From positions 62,001 through 126,000 of the forward strand of contig JADFAE010000014.1 of NCBI GenBank assembly GCA_015665415.1: a stretch of DNA of 64,000 nt. The letters run 5' to 3'. Below, in pieces: positions 44,346-52,643 of this stretch. The position numbers were made by a program, and so were the translations under genes. The DNA is from Roseobacter sp. (GTDB lineage: Bacteria; Pseudomonadota; Alphaproteobacteria; Rhodobacterales; Rhodobacteraceae). Each line of letters opens with the position of its first letter. Within the stretch, counting starts at the first letter, position 1. The notes beneath the pieces are model-generated. The model was not told the origin of the DNA. It ran no database searches and was given only the letters and a program-made list of their open reading frames with translations.

Positions 44346-44839
44346 GACTGCTGCAGCGGCTGTTGCCGCATCCGATCCTGACCCTGTTGCTCACCTTCAC
44401 CTGGATCATGCTGGCCAACAGCTGGACCTTGAACTCGCTGGTCTTTGGCTTTCTCCTGGGGCTCTTGATCCCATTCCTGACCCAGCCCTATTGGCCGCAA
44501 CAAATGAAGGTGAAAAGACCCCTGAAGGTGGTCGAATACATCTTTGTTGTGCTCTATGACATTCTCCTCGCCAATGTCGCGGTTGCCCGCATTGTGGCGT
44601 TCAAAGCCAATGCCAAGCGCCGGCCAGCCTGGATCGCAGTGCCGCTGGAGCTGCGCACGCCTGAGGCCATCACCGTGCTGGCAGGCACCATCACCATGAC
44701 CCCGGGCACTGTGTCTGCGGATGTCTCAGCGGAGGGTCACGCGCTGTTGGTGCATTGCCTGGATGCAGATGATCCGGACGCGGTCCGCGATGAAATCAAA
44801 CAGCGCTACGAGCGCCGCCTGATGGAGATTTTCGAATGA
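44342..44839 (+). CDS. mrpE: Mrp Na+/H+ antiporter subunit E
   Basis: A 165-residue subunit with two or three helices at the N-terminus (about 10-45 and 60-80) and a cytoplasmic C-terminal domain. The TPEAITVLAGTITMTPGTVSADVS stretch is the family signature. MrpE is needed for full antiport activity in Bacillus. It overlaps mrpD and mrpF by 4 bases each. Confidence 0.95.
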   Translation: MRLLQRLLPHPILTLLLTFTWIMLANSWTLNSLVFGFLLGLLIPFLTQPYWPQQMKVKRPLKVVEYIFVVLYDILLANVAVARIVAFKANAKRRPAWIAVPLELRTPEAITVLAGTITMTPGTVSADVSAEGHALLVHCLDADDPDAVRDEIKQRYERRLMEIFE

Positions 44840-45105
44840 TTGCCTATGCTGCCATCTTTGCCTTCGTCTGCTTTGCCCTGGCGGTGCTGATGAACCTGTG
44901 GAAGATCCTCTCAGCGGATGAGATCGCCGACCGGATCCTTGCGCTGGATTCGATGTTCATCAATGCCATTGCCCTCATGGTGCTCTATGGTCTGGCGCTG
45001 GGGACCGAGATCTATTTTGAAGCCGCCCTGATCATCGCCATGCTCGGCTTTGTCTCCACCGTGGCCTATGCGCGCTTTATCCTGCGCGGCAATATCATCG
45101 AGTAA
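44836..45105 (+). CDS. mrpF: Mrp Na+/H+ antiporter subunit F
   Basis: An 89-residue, three-helix subunit. ADEIADRILALDSMFINAIA matches the family motif, with a conserved Asp in the membrane region. Small Mrp subunits of this kind bridge the A/B and D modules. Overlaps mrpE by 4 bases; mrpG follows 12 bases after with GGGAGAGAG as ribosome binding site. Confidence 0.95.
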   Translation: MIAYAAIFAFVCFALAVLMNLWKILSADEIADRILALDSMFINAIALMVLYGLALGTEIYFEAALIIAMLGFVSTVAYARFILRGNIIE

Positions 45106-45117
45106 GGGAGAGAGAGC

Positions 45118-45486
45118 ATGATTTCCGAATATCTGATCGCTGGCTTCCTGATCATCGCCGGTATCTTTGGCTTTCTCGGCTCCTTTGGCCTGATCAAGCT
45201 CAACGACCCGATGTCGCGGCTGCATGCCCCGACCAAGGCCACATCGCTCGGGGTGGGTGGTGTGCTCTTGGCCTCCATGGTGCATGGCATCGCCGTCGAG
45301 GGACATCTGTCCCTGCACGAGGTGATGATAACCCTGTTCCTCTTTCTGACCGCCCCGGTCACGGCCCTGTTCATTGCCAAGGTGCATCTGCACCGGCATG
45401 AAACCCCGGACAGCCTGCCCCGGGCCGGCGAAGACGGGATCTGGGCCACTCATAACGTCGATGACGGTGCAGAGGACAAAGACTAA
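45118..45486 (+). CDS. mrpG: Mrp Na+/H+ antiporter subunit G
   Basis: A 122-residue subunit with three hydrophobic segments and a charged C-terminal tail. GSFGLIKLNDPMSRLHAPTKA is the PhaG/MnhG signature. It is the last gene of the operon and is followed by 91 bases before selD, in which no clear terminator was seen. Confidence 0.95.
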   Translation: MISEYLIAGFLIIAGIFGFLGSFGLIKLNDPMSRLHAPTKATSLGVGGVLLASMVHGIAVEGHLSLHEVMITLFLFLTAPVTALFIAKVHLHRHETPDSLPRAGEDGIWATHNVDDGAEDKD

Positions 45487-45577
45487 CACCCGGCTCCTTG
45501 TCACAGCTCAAGGTCGCGTTGCCGGGATTTGTTAGAACACCTCCGCACGTAACCCACTTTCAAGAAGGCGCACCCAA

Positions 45578-47737
45578 ATGCATATGGCCCCCCTGCCCGC
45601 AACCAAGGACGTGGTACTGATCGGGGGCGGCCATGCCCATGCGCTATTGCTTTTGAAATGGGGCATGCGGCCCCTGCCCGGTGCCCGTCTGACGGTGATC
45701 AACCCCGGCCCCACCGCGCCCTATTCCGGTATGTTGCCCGGCTATGTGGCAGGGCACTATAGCCGCGATGAGCTGGACATCGATCTGGTGAAGCTGGCGC
45801 GCTTTGCCGGGGCGCGCATCATCCTGGGGAGCGCTGAAGGGCTGGATCCCGTTGCGCGCCAGGTTCAGGTGCCTGGTCGCCCCCCCATCGAATTTGATCT
45901 GGCCTCGGTCGATGTCGGCATCACTTCTGAAATGCCCGATCTGCCCGGGTTTGCTGAACATGGCGTTCCGGCCAAACCCCTGGGCGCCTTTGCCCGGCGC
46001 TGGGAGCGGTTTCGCTCTGGCAGTGGCCCGGCCAATGTCGCGGTGATCGGCGGTGGCGTCGCCGGGGCAGAGCTGATCCTTGCCATGGCCCATGCGCTGG
46101 CGCAACAAGGCCGGTTGGGTCAGGCCCATCTGATCGATAGCGGCCCGGTACTGGGACAGGCCAGCCCGGAGCTGCGCAAACGCCTGCTGCGCGCCTTTAG
46201 CGAGCATCGTATCTCGGTGGTGGAGAACACATCCGTTGCCAGGCTGGAGCCCGGGCTGGTGCATCTGGGTGACGGCCGGGTGGTGCTGTCGGATTTCACC
46301 TCTGGGGCCGCCGGGGCACGCCCGCATGACTGGATCGCGGGTTGCGGCTTGCAGCTCCATCAGGGGTTCATCGAGGTGGACGCGCAGTTGCAAAGCTCTG
46401 TGCCCGCGGTCTTTGCGGCGGGCGACTGTGCGCATCTGTCCTTTGCGCCCCGCCCCAAGGCCGGTGTTTATGCGGTGCGCCAGGCCCCGATCCTCTATCA
46501 CAATCTGCGGGCCCTGCTCACAGGCGACCCGCTGCGCAAATACCATCCGCAAAAGGATTACCTCAAGCTGATCTCGCTCGGCTCCAAAGAAGCGGTTGGG
46601 GATCGGTTTGGCCAGCAGTTCTCCGGCGGGCTGGTCTGGCGCTGGAAAGATCGGATCGATCAGAGTTTCATGGAGAAGTTTCGAAACCTCCCCAAAATGG
46701 AGCCTGCCGAGCTGCCAGCGGAACATACCCATGACCTGCCGGAGGCCCTGGGTGACAAGCCGATGTGCGGCGGCTGCGGTGCCAAGACCGGACGCGGGGC
46801 ACTGCGTGCGGCTTTGACGGCGCTGACGCCCCCGCAGCGCGCCGATGTGCAACCGCTGCCTGGTGATGACGCGGCCTTGGTGCAAACCGGCGGCGTCAAC
46901 CAGGTAATCAGCACCGATCACCTGCGCGGCTTTGTCCTGGATCCCCTGGTGATGGCACGGATCGCGGCTGTGCATGCGCTGGGGGATATCTGGGCCATGG
47001 GGGCTGAGCCGCAGGTGGCCACCGCCAACCTGATCCTGCCCCGCCTGTCGACGCAGTTGCAGCAGCGCACTCTGGCCGAAATCATGCAGGCCTCCGGCGA
47101 TGTCATGCAACAGGCCGGGGCCGATATCGTCGGCGGCCACAGCTCCATCGGGGATGAGCTGTCGATCGGCTTTACGGTGACCGGGATTTGCCAAGGCACG
47201 CCAGTTACCCTTGCGGGGGCACGGCCTGGGGATGTCCTGCTGCTCACCAAACCCATCGGCTCTGGCACTCTCATGGCGGCAGAAATGGCCGGCGCGGCCA
47301 AGGGGGATTGGGTTGCTGCAGCCCTGGCGTTGATGTGTCAGCCGCAGGGGGAGGCCTCCCGGATCCTTGCCTCCGCCCATGCCATGACCGATGTCACTGG
47401 CTTTGGCCTGGCAGGTCATCTTTTTGGGATCTGCGAGACCTCTGATGTCGGAGCAGATCTGGATCTCGGCTCAGTGCCGTTGATGCCCGGGGCACTGGAG
47501 TTGTCCAAACGTGGTCTGCGCTCTTCGCTGTTTACCGAGAACCGCGCCATCTGGCCCGAATTTGCAAGCTCCGCTGCGGCGGATTTGTTGTTTGATCCGC
47601 AGACCGCCGGGGGGTTGCTCGCTGCGGTCTCCGCCAAAGACGCAGCCGCGCTGCTGCGGCAGTTGCAGGCCGCCGGATATTGCGCGGCCCGGATTGGAAT
47701 CGTCACACCGCAAGCTCAGGATCTTCGGCTCGTTTAG
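45578..47737 (+). CDS. selD: FAD-oxidoreductase/selenide, water dikinase fusion
   Basis: A 719-residue two-enzyme fusion. Residues about 8-370 form an FAD/NAD(P) pyridine-nucleotide-disulfide-type oxidoreductase related to NDH-2 and sulfide:quinone reductases (VVLIGGGHAHALLLL for FAD; VAVIGGGVAGAELILAMA for the second nucleotide; VFAAGDCAHL). Residues about 385-715 form SelD, which makes selenophosphate from selenide and ATP (MCGGCGAKTG with the catalytic-site Cys at about 396; LPGDDAAL; GGHSSIGDEL; DVTGFGLAGHL). The first domain may supply selenide to the second; this is an inference from fusion. AAGAAGG lies about 9 bases upstream. Convergent with mnmH, which uses selenophosphate. Confidence 0.95.
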   Translation: MHMAPLPATKDVVLIGGGHAHALLLLKWGMRPLPGARLTVINPGPTAPYSGMLPGYVAGHYSRDELDIDLVKLARFAGARIILGSAEGLDPVARQVQVPGRPPIEFDLASVDVGITSEMPDLPGFAEHGVPAKPLGAFARRWERFRSGSGPANVAVIGGGVAGAELILAMAHALAQQGRLGQAHLIDSGPVLGQASPELRKRLLRAFSEHRISVVENTSVARLEPGLVHLGDGRVVLSDFTSGAAGARPHDWIAGCGLQLHQGFIEVDAQLQSSVPAVFAAGDCAHLSFAPRPKAGVYAVRQAPILYHNLRALLTGDPLRKYHPQKDYLKLISLGSKEAVGDRFGQQFSGGLVWRWKDRIDQSFMEKFRNLPKMEPAELPAEHTHDLPEALGDKPMCGGCGAKTGRGALRAALTALTPPQRADVQPLPGDDAALVQTGGVNQVISTDHLRGFVLDPLVMARIAAVHALGDIWAMGAEPQVATANLILPRLSTQLQQRTLAEIMQASGDVMQQAGADIVGGHSSIGDELSIGFTVTGICQGTPVTLAGARPGDVLLLTKPIGSGTLMAAEMAGAAKGDWVAAALALMCQPQGEASRILASAHAMTDVTGFGLAGHLFGICETSDVGADLDLGSVPLMPGALELSKRGLRSSLFTENRAIWPEFASSAAADLLFDPQTAGGLLAAVSAKDAAALLRQLQAAGYCAARIGIVTPQAQDLRLV

Positions 47738-47873
47738 GGTCAGGACCCAGAAGAGAGGAAACAGCGCTGTCGCGGGCGTCAGAGGTGGCGTCGATTTACT
47801 TTCGAGCTTTCTACCGACAAGGGCGAAACAAAGCTCTCCCGCCCGTCATTGCTCTCTGGCGAGAGCGCTTCCC

Positions 47874-47916
47874 GTTGGGCGTGGCACCGCGCCATTGGCG
47901 CGGTGCCACGCCCAAC
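47874..47916. repeat. Long perfect inverted repeat between selD and mnmH
   Basis: Two perfect 20-base arms (47874-47893 and 47897-47916, left arm beginning GTTGGGCGTGGC) surround an ATT loop. It lies in the 271-base gap between convergent genes, so it may stop transcription from both sides. It lacks T runs and is longer than an ordinary terminator, so a dispersed palindromic element is also possible. Confidence 0.7.
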
Positions 47917-48008
47917 GCTGCCAAGGGGTATCTGCACAGCAGATGCACCTGCGGGGGCGGGAGCTCCCCCGTTCATGGATTTCCATCATCGGGACCAAAA
48001 TATTTCCA

Positions 48009-49067
48009 TCAGCGACCAGGCCCCTCAAGCTGGTGGTGGATTTGCCGCGCAGCTCGCAGCAAATCCGCCTCGCGCATCTGCCCCAGATCAACCTCAGCCA
48101 CTGCGGGCGCACCATTGAGCCGCCGGGACTTGCGGTATGAGGGATCATAGTGATCCTGCATAAGCGCCCTCGTCAGCCTCGCCTTGTCCCCTTGGTCGAT
48201 CAGCGCAAACCACTGATCGATCACCGCGCCCGCCTGATGCCGGCGCAGGTACCCGAGTTTTTCGCGCAGGCCCCCTGCATCCGACAAAATGTCATCATAG
48301 GCCTTGGTCAGATAGCGGCAGCGGGCCTCAATCGGTGCCGTGACATCAATCCTGGGGGCGCATTTCAGTGCCCGCCAGAGGCTGGGTGGAATGATCCGGG
48401 CTCCGATCTTGCTCGATTCAGCCTCGATCAGGACCGGGCGCAAGGGATCCATGCCGATCAATTGCAGCGCCAGCGCCGTCTCAAACCCTTTTTGGCTCGG
48501 CTGTGGCTGCGCCATTGCCCCCAGTAAGGAGCCGCGATGATTGGCCAACCCCTCAAGATCCAGAACCTGGCCGCCAAGTTCGCCAACTCGCTGCAACAGC
48601 GCTGTCTTGGCACTGCCGGTATAGCCATCCAAAGCCAACAGCCGAAAGGGCAGCTTCTGATCATAAAGATAGTCTTTGACCAGCCGTCGATAGCTCTGAT
48701 AGCCGCCCTCGACCAGCCCTGCCCGCCAACCGATCTGCTGCAGCATCCAGGAAAAACTGCCCGAGCGCTGCCCGCCGCGCCAGCAATAGACCAGCGGTCG
48801 CCAGCCGCCATCGTGATGGCTGAGGCTGTTTTCAATATGCTTGGCTGCGTTGCGAAAAACCAAGGCCGCCCCCAGTTTGCGGGCACGAAAGGGGCTGTCC
48901 TGTACATAGATGGTCCCAACCTGGGCCCGTTCCTCATCGTCCAACACCGGCAGGTTGATCGCACCCGGAATGTGATCCTCGGCAAATTCGCCAGGACTGC
49001 GGACATCGATGACCGTATCATGGCCATGGGCCAGAAGATCCTGCAGGGTTTTGAAACGCAAAGACAT
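48009..49067 (-). CDS. mnmH: tRNA 2-selenouridine synthase
   Basis: A 352-residue protein (SelU/YbbB) that replaces the sulfur of 2-thiouridine at the wobble base of some tRNAs with selenium, via a geranylated intermediate. The N-terminal rhodanese domain starts TVIDVRSPGEFAEDHIPGA and has the active Cys in YCWRGGQRSGS (about 94). The C-terminal part has a P-loop-like GYTGSAKT (about 147). Its selenophosphate donor comes from the convergent selD. No selA, selB or tRNA-Sec gene is in the window, so the visible use of selenium is tRNA modification. Confidence 0.96.
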   Translation of the reverse strand: MSLRFKTLQDLLAHGHDTVIDVRSPGEFAEDHIPGAINLPVLDDEERAQVGTIYVQDSPFRARKLGAALVFRNAAKHIENSLSHHDGGWRPLVYCWRGGQRSGSFSWMLQQIGWRAGLVEGGYQSYRRLVKDYLYDQKLPFRLLALDGYTGSAKTALLQRVGELGGQVLDLEGLANHRGSLLGAMAQPQPSQKGFETALALQLIGMDPLRPVLIEAESSKIGARIIPPSLWRALKCAPRIDVTAPIEARCRYLTKAYDDILSDAGGLREKLGYLRRHQAGAVIDQWFALIDQGDKARLTRALMQDHYDPSYRKSRRLNGAPAVAEVDLGQMREADLLRAARQIHHQLEGPGR

Positions 49068-49291
49068 ATCTCTGCCTTACCCTGCCAAAGTCCCAAAGCA
49101 AAGATTGTTTCCACCTCCTGTTTGCCGATACAGCACCGAGAAATTATAGATTTTTCCATTGCAAACACCTAAAAGCCGTAGCTGCACCGGGCCTTTCATC
49201 ACAGGACCTGTCCTGACGCACCGGTGCTGCGCCCCTTCGCCAGGTCGTTTTAAGATCTGGGCACATTAGATTTTGAACTGGAACCTGCCCT

Positions 49292-49774
49292 ATGGATGCC
49301 CCATTGCTCGACATTCATGGCCTGCCCGGCCACCTGATCCGACGTCTCAACCAGATTGCCGTAGCCCAGTTCATGGACAAGATGGCCAGTCTGGACGTCG
49401 ATCTCACACCGGTGCAATTTTCCGCCCTCTGTGCGGTACAATCCCATCCCGGCATCGATCAGGCCTCGATTGCCGGGCTGATTGCCTATGATCGCGCCAC
49501 TTTGGGCAAGGTCATCGACCGGCTTGAAGCCAAGGGCATGGTCAGTCGCACAGTCAGCCGCCACGACCGGCGCGCACGCGAAGTCACCCTGACCCAGATC
49601 GGGGAGGAGCTTTTGAAACAGGTCCACCCGGTGGTCATGGCAGCGCAGAGCGAGATCCTCACCGGGCTCGACACCGCGGAGCAGCTGACGTTTGTTTCCC
49701 TGCTGCAAAAAACCATTCTGGCCGGTAATGAGCACAGCCGGGCACCGCAACGCGGCTTGGCCAGCGGCAACTGA
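49292..49774 (+). CDS. MarR-family transcriptional regulator
   Basis: A 160-residue winged-helix regulator. The domain spans about 10-140: LTPVQFSALCAVQSHPGIDQ, then the recognition helix region IAYDRATLGKVIDRLEAKGM and the wing SRTVSRHDRRAREVTLT. Such proteins usually sense phenolic or other small ligands and repress neighbouring genes. The neighbouring genes give no hint of a target: mnmH diverges 224 bases upstream and yedK converges 27 bases downstream. Confidence 0.9.
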   Translation: MDAPLLDIHGLPGHLIRRLNQIAVAQFMDKMASLDVDLTPVQFSALCAVQSHPGIDQASIAGLIAYDRATLGKVIDRLEAKGMVSRTVSRHDRRAREVTLTQIGEELLKQVHPVVMAAQSEILTGLDTAEQLTFVSLLQKTILAGNEHSRAPQRGLASGN

Positions 49775-49801
49775 CCAACAACAACTGACCAGGGCGAGGC
49801 G

Positions 49802-50527
49802 TCAAAGCAGGCGCGGCTCATGCTCTGCCTGCGCAGTTTCATCGCCTGGGTCCGCTTCCAGCTCAGATGCCGGATCAAAGGGTTCGATCAAGTCGCAGCC
49901 CTCAGCACGATTGCTGTTCACCTTGGTGGAAACACGATGAAACTGGTGCTGCCCTTCAGGCGCCGGTTGCATCAGCGTCGCTGCCCCTTTGCCCCCTTCG
50001 CCGAGCCAAAGCGGCCAATCCCGCGGCTCCAGCATCAGCGGCAATCGGTGATGCAGATGTCCGAGGCTGTTGTTTGTGGCGGTGGTCACGATGGCACAGG
50101 TTCTGAGCTGGTCTTCTCCCCAGTCCTGCCAGATCCCGGCAAAGGCAATGGGAGCCTGATCGGACCGTTGAAAATACCAGGGCAAGCGCTTGCCCGCTGG
50201 ATCCTTGGTCCATTCATAATAGCCGGTGGCCGGGATCAGGCAGCGTCGCACCCGGCAGGCCTCTGCAAAGGCGGGTTTTTGCGCCAGGGTTTCTGCACGC
50301 GCATTGATCAAGAGCGGTCCATCGCTCGCGCTTTTGTACCAATGCGGCAGAAATCCCCAGCGCATGGAGATCAATCGCCGCCCATGTTCCCCAGCCAGCA
50401 CCGAATGCACCGCGTTGGTTGGGCAGATGTTGTAGTTGGGCGTGTCCGGCAGATCATTGGCCGGTTGAGCCGCAAACAGCTGCGCCATGGCATCATTGGG
50501 AAGGGTTATCGCAAATCGACCGCACAT
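49802..50527 (-). CDS. yedK: SOS response-associated peptidase, YedK/HMCES family
   Basis: A 241-residue SRAP protein that crosslinks through its N-terminal cysteine to abasic sites in single-stranded DNA and so shields them. The start at 50527 puts the catalytic Cys at position 2 (MCGRFAITLP), which decides it; the longer frame to 50563 would bury it. Other family residues are in YNICPTNAVHSV, INARAETL, CLIPATGYYEW with its Glu, and the LHHRLPLMLEP His. No LexA-type operator was identified upstream. Confidence 0.95.
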   Translation of the reverse strand: MCGRFAITLPNDAMAQLFAAQPANDLPDTPNYNICPTNAVHSVLAGEHGRRLISMRWGFLPHWYKSASDGPLLINARAETLAQKPAFAEACRVRRCLIPATGYYEWTKDPAGKRLPWYFQRSDQAPIAFAGIWQDWGEDQLRTCAIVTTATNNSLGHLHHRLPLMLEPRDWPLWLGEGGKGAATLMQPAPEGQHQFHRVSTKVNSNRAEGCDLIEPFDPASELEADPGDETAQAEHEPRLL

Positions 50528-50697
50528 AGAGGCAAAGTAACGCCAGTTTTGTGATTTCGCCAATCAGAATTCCGTTTCCGATTTGCCACCTTTTTTGACG
50601 CCCCATAGATGAAAATCCAGCGGATTTACCAACCTGTCACAAACCGGCTTTCGCCCATTAAATGTGGTAAGTCTCTATTTCAGGTGCCTTTAACCAG

Positions 50698-52167
50698 ATG
50701 CCCGGACATGGTGACGCGATCTATCTCAAAGCGTAGGCGCTGTGGAGTACTGGCGATCTTGACCAAGCCCTGTCTTGTCTGACCCAAGCCATCACAAAAG
50801 AGCCACAACAGTCACGACTGTATAGTCTGAGAGCATTGGTGCATGGTGCACAAGGGCAAGAGCAAGAGCAAGAGCAAGAGCAAGAGCAAGAAGCTTTGGC
50901 CGACTTTGAAGCCGCCCTGAAGTACAATCCCGACAATCTGGAATGTCTGGTCAATGCAAGTCGCCCGCTCGCGCGTCAAGCCAGGCATCAGGACTCACAA
51001 TAGGTCATTTCCCGCGCATTGACCCTGGATCCAAATCATCTAGGCGCCAATCTGCGTCAGGCCGCCTTGCATGTTGAGCGCGGAGAACAAGACCGGGCAC
51101 GGCAACGCTATCGTAAAATCCTGGATCGCGCGCCACATGATCCTGATGCACTCGAACAGCTTACTCCTCTGATTACGAGTGCTGAGTTGCAGTCCCACAA
51201 AGCCGCGCTGAACTCTGCTCTCAAACGGATTTCCCGCCCCGGGGGCGACCGGGCCAAGTTACATTTTGGCCTGGCTCGGCTTGCCAAACAGGAACAAAAT
51301 CTGGCGCGTTTGCAGAGTCACCTGGCACAGGCAAATGCAGAAATTGCCGCTCAGCACCCTTATGATCCCGAGGCTGATACGCACCAAACCCAGGCGATAC
51401 TTTCACAGTTCCCGAAAGCCTCTCAAACCATTGTACCCCGCCAGGATCATCCGCGCCCGATTTTCATCACAGGTCAGCCACGCTCCGGCACGACGTTGAC
51501 CGAGGCGGTCTTGGGCGCACATCCCGATGTTGCAGCCCTCGGGGAAAGGGCAGCAACCGGTTTTCTGACCCAGCCCTTCCTTGACGGGACCACACCCTTT
51601 GATCTGGAAGCCCAGGCCAAGCTGACAAGTGACTACCTCAGCCGCCTTCCAGACCTGTCAGCAGGCACCAGGGCCTTTAGTGACAAAATGCCTGAGAATT
51701 ATCGGTATATTGGTTACCTCATCGCGGCCTTCCCTGATTGCCGCATTCTCTGCATGCGGCGCGACCCACGCGATGTGGCGCTCTCAGTGTGGCAAGCTCA
51801 TTTCTCTGGTCAGGCCCTCTCCTATTCCTACAACCTTAAAGCCATGGCCCACCGCTTTAACCTACATGCAGCCATGCAGTTGCATTGGCAAAAGATCTAT
51901 CCCGAGCAGCTAATGGTTGCCTCCTACAAAGACCTGGTCTCAGACATTGACGCCCAGAGCCGCCGACTGGCCCAGTTTGCCGGGCTGGGCTAGTCACCGG
52001 CCATGGCGCGCCCTGATCAAAACGCAACGCCCATCCTGTCCCTAAGCGCGGGACAAGTCCGCCAGAATGTGCACCAACGTTCACTCGGAGCCTGGGAAAA
52101 ACACGAAGAGATGCTGTCGCCATTCATTCAGGCGCTGGATCCCGAACTGTGGCCCGAATTGCTGTAG
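50698..52167 (+). pseudogene. TPR-sulfotransferase gene with three in-frame amber codons
   Basis: A 490-codon frame from ATG (50698) to TAG (52165-52167) encodes TPR repeats (about codons 5-230) and a sulfotransferase domain with the PAPS-binding loop PRSGTTLTEAVLGAHP and MRRDPRDVALSVW. It is broken only by TAG codons at 50734, 51001 and 51991; no frameshift, TAA or TGA occurs. Context suggests replaced residues: LKA-*-ALWSTG (probably Gln), HQDSQ-*-VISRAL (Gln or Glu), and GLG-*-SPAMARPD (probably Trp). All three fit single G:C to A:T changes. The normal family C-terminus (HQRSLGAWEKHEEMLSPF) follows the last one. The middle piece (51019-51993, TTG start) is the longest open part. It probably no longer makes full-length protein. 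Confidence 0.85.
50851..50892 (+). repeat. Hexanucleotide tandem repeat inside the sulfotransferase gene
   Basis: Five perfect CAAGAG units (50857-50886) flanked by the variants CAAGGG and CAAGAA make seven tandem units, coding for alternating Gln-Glu within a TPR helix. Because the unit is six bases, slippage changes length without changing frame. Confidence 0.95.
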
Positions 52168-52239
52168 CCAGTGTTCACACCCTGACCACAAGGGACAAAC
52201 ATCATCAGCAGGTACAAGGCCAGATGCTCACGTAACTCC

Positions 52240-52548
52240 TTATTTCTGATGGGTTTTGCGGGCGATATCGATGCGGACTTCCATCATCGACATCTCGCGC
52301 AAAATATCCCGGCGACGGCTGCGGTCGCCGGTTTCGCGCAGCTCTGCGCGCAGATGTGTCAACTCCCGCGCCAGCGCCACAAACTCCGGCACCGCCCCCG
52401 CATCCCGCAGCAACCGGTTAAATACCGCTCCCTCGGGATCTTCGATCCGGGGCAGTGGCTTGCCTGCACCGGGCAGATCGTCAAATTCGCCCTCGTCCTG
52501 AGCGGCGGCAATGCGGGCATTGATAAGGGCTGCAAGCGGGTGATCCAT
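52240..52548 (-). CDS. DUF1992 (DnaJ-homologue subfamily C-like) protein
   Basis: A 102-residue protein made up almost entirely of a DUF1992 domain. The conserved run is AALINARIAAAQDEGEFDDL, followed by GAGKPLPRIEDP and FNRLLRDAGAVPEFVALARE. The family is linked by name to human DNAJC28, but this protein has no J domain and its function is unknown. The start at 52548 gives the usual MDHPL N-terminus; the frame continues upstream over the terminator at 52584. Confidence 0.88.
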   Translation of the reverse strand: MDHPLAALINARIAAAQDEGEFDDLPGAGKPLPRIEDPEGAVFNRLLRDAGAVPEFVALARELTHLRAELRETGDRSRRRDILREMSMMEVRIDIARKTHQK

Positions 52549-52583
52549 AGGTCCCAGTCTGCCAGCACCGCCGCCAAAGGAAA

Positions 52584-52607
52584 AGCCCCGCCAATACGGG
52601 CGGGGCT
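52584..52607 (-). terminator. Rho-independent terminator of the 5'-nucleotidase gene
   Basis: A perfect 9-bp stem (AGCCCCGCC / GGCGGGGCT, 6-base loop). On the minus strand it is followed by TTTCCTTT. It lies 37 bases after the 5'-nucleotidase stop codon. Confidence 0.8.
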
Positions 52608-52643
52608 GCAGGCTCTTGTTCATCTATTTCACCGGGCGAAACA

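Noticed and set aside
45644-47419. 591-residue open frame on the minus strand opposite selD
   Set aside because: Low-complexity, His/Gly/Arg-rich translation without motifs; shadow of selD.
47779-47976. Short open frame across the selD-mnmH gap
   Set aside because: It runs through the long inverted repeat, lacks a ribosome binding site and shows no protein-like composition.
50851-50892. CRISPR-like tandem repeat
   Set aside because: The unit is 6 bases with no spacers and is in frame within a coding region; it is a simple sequence repeat.
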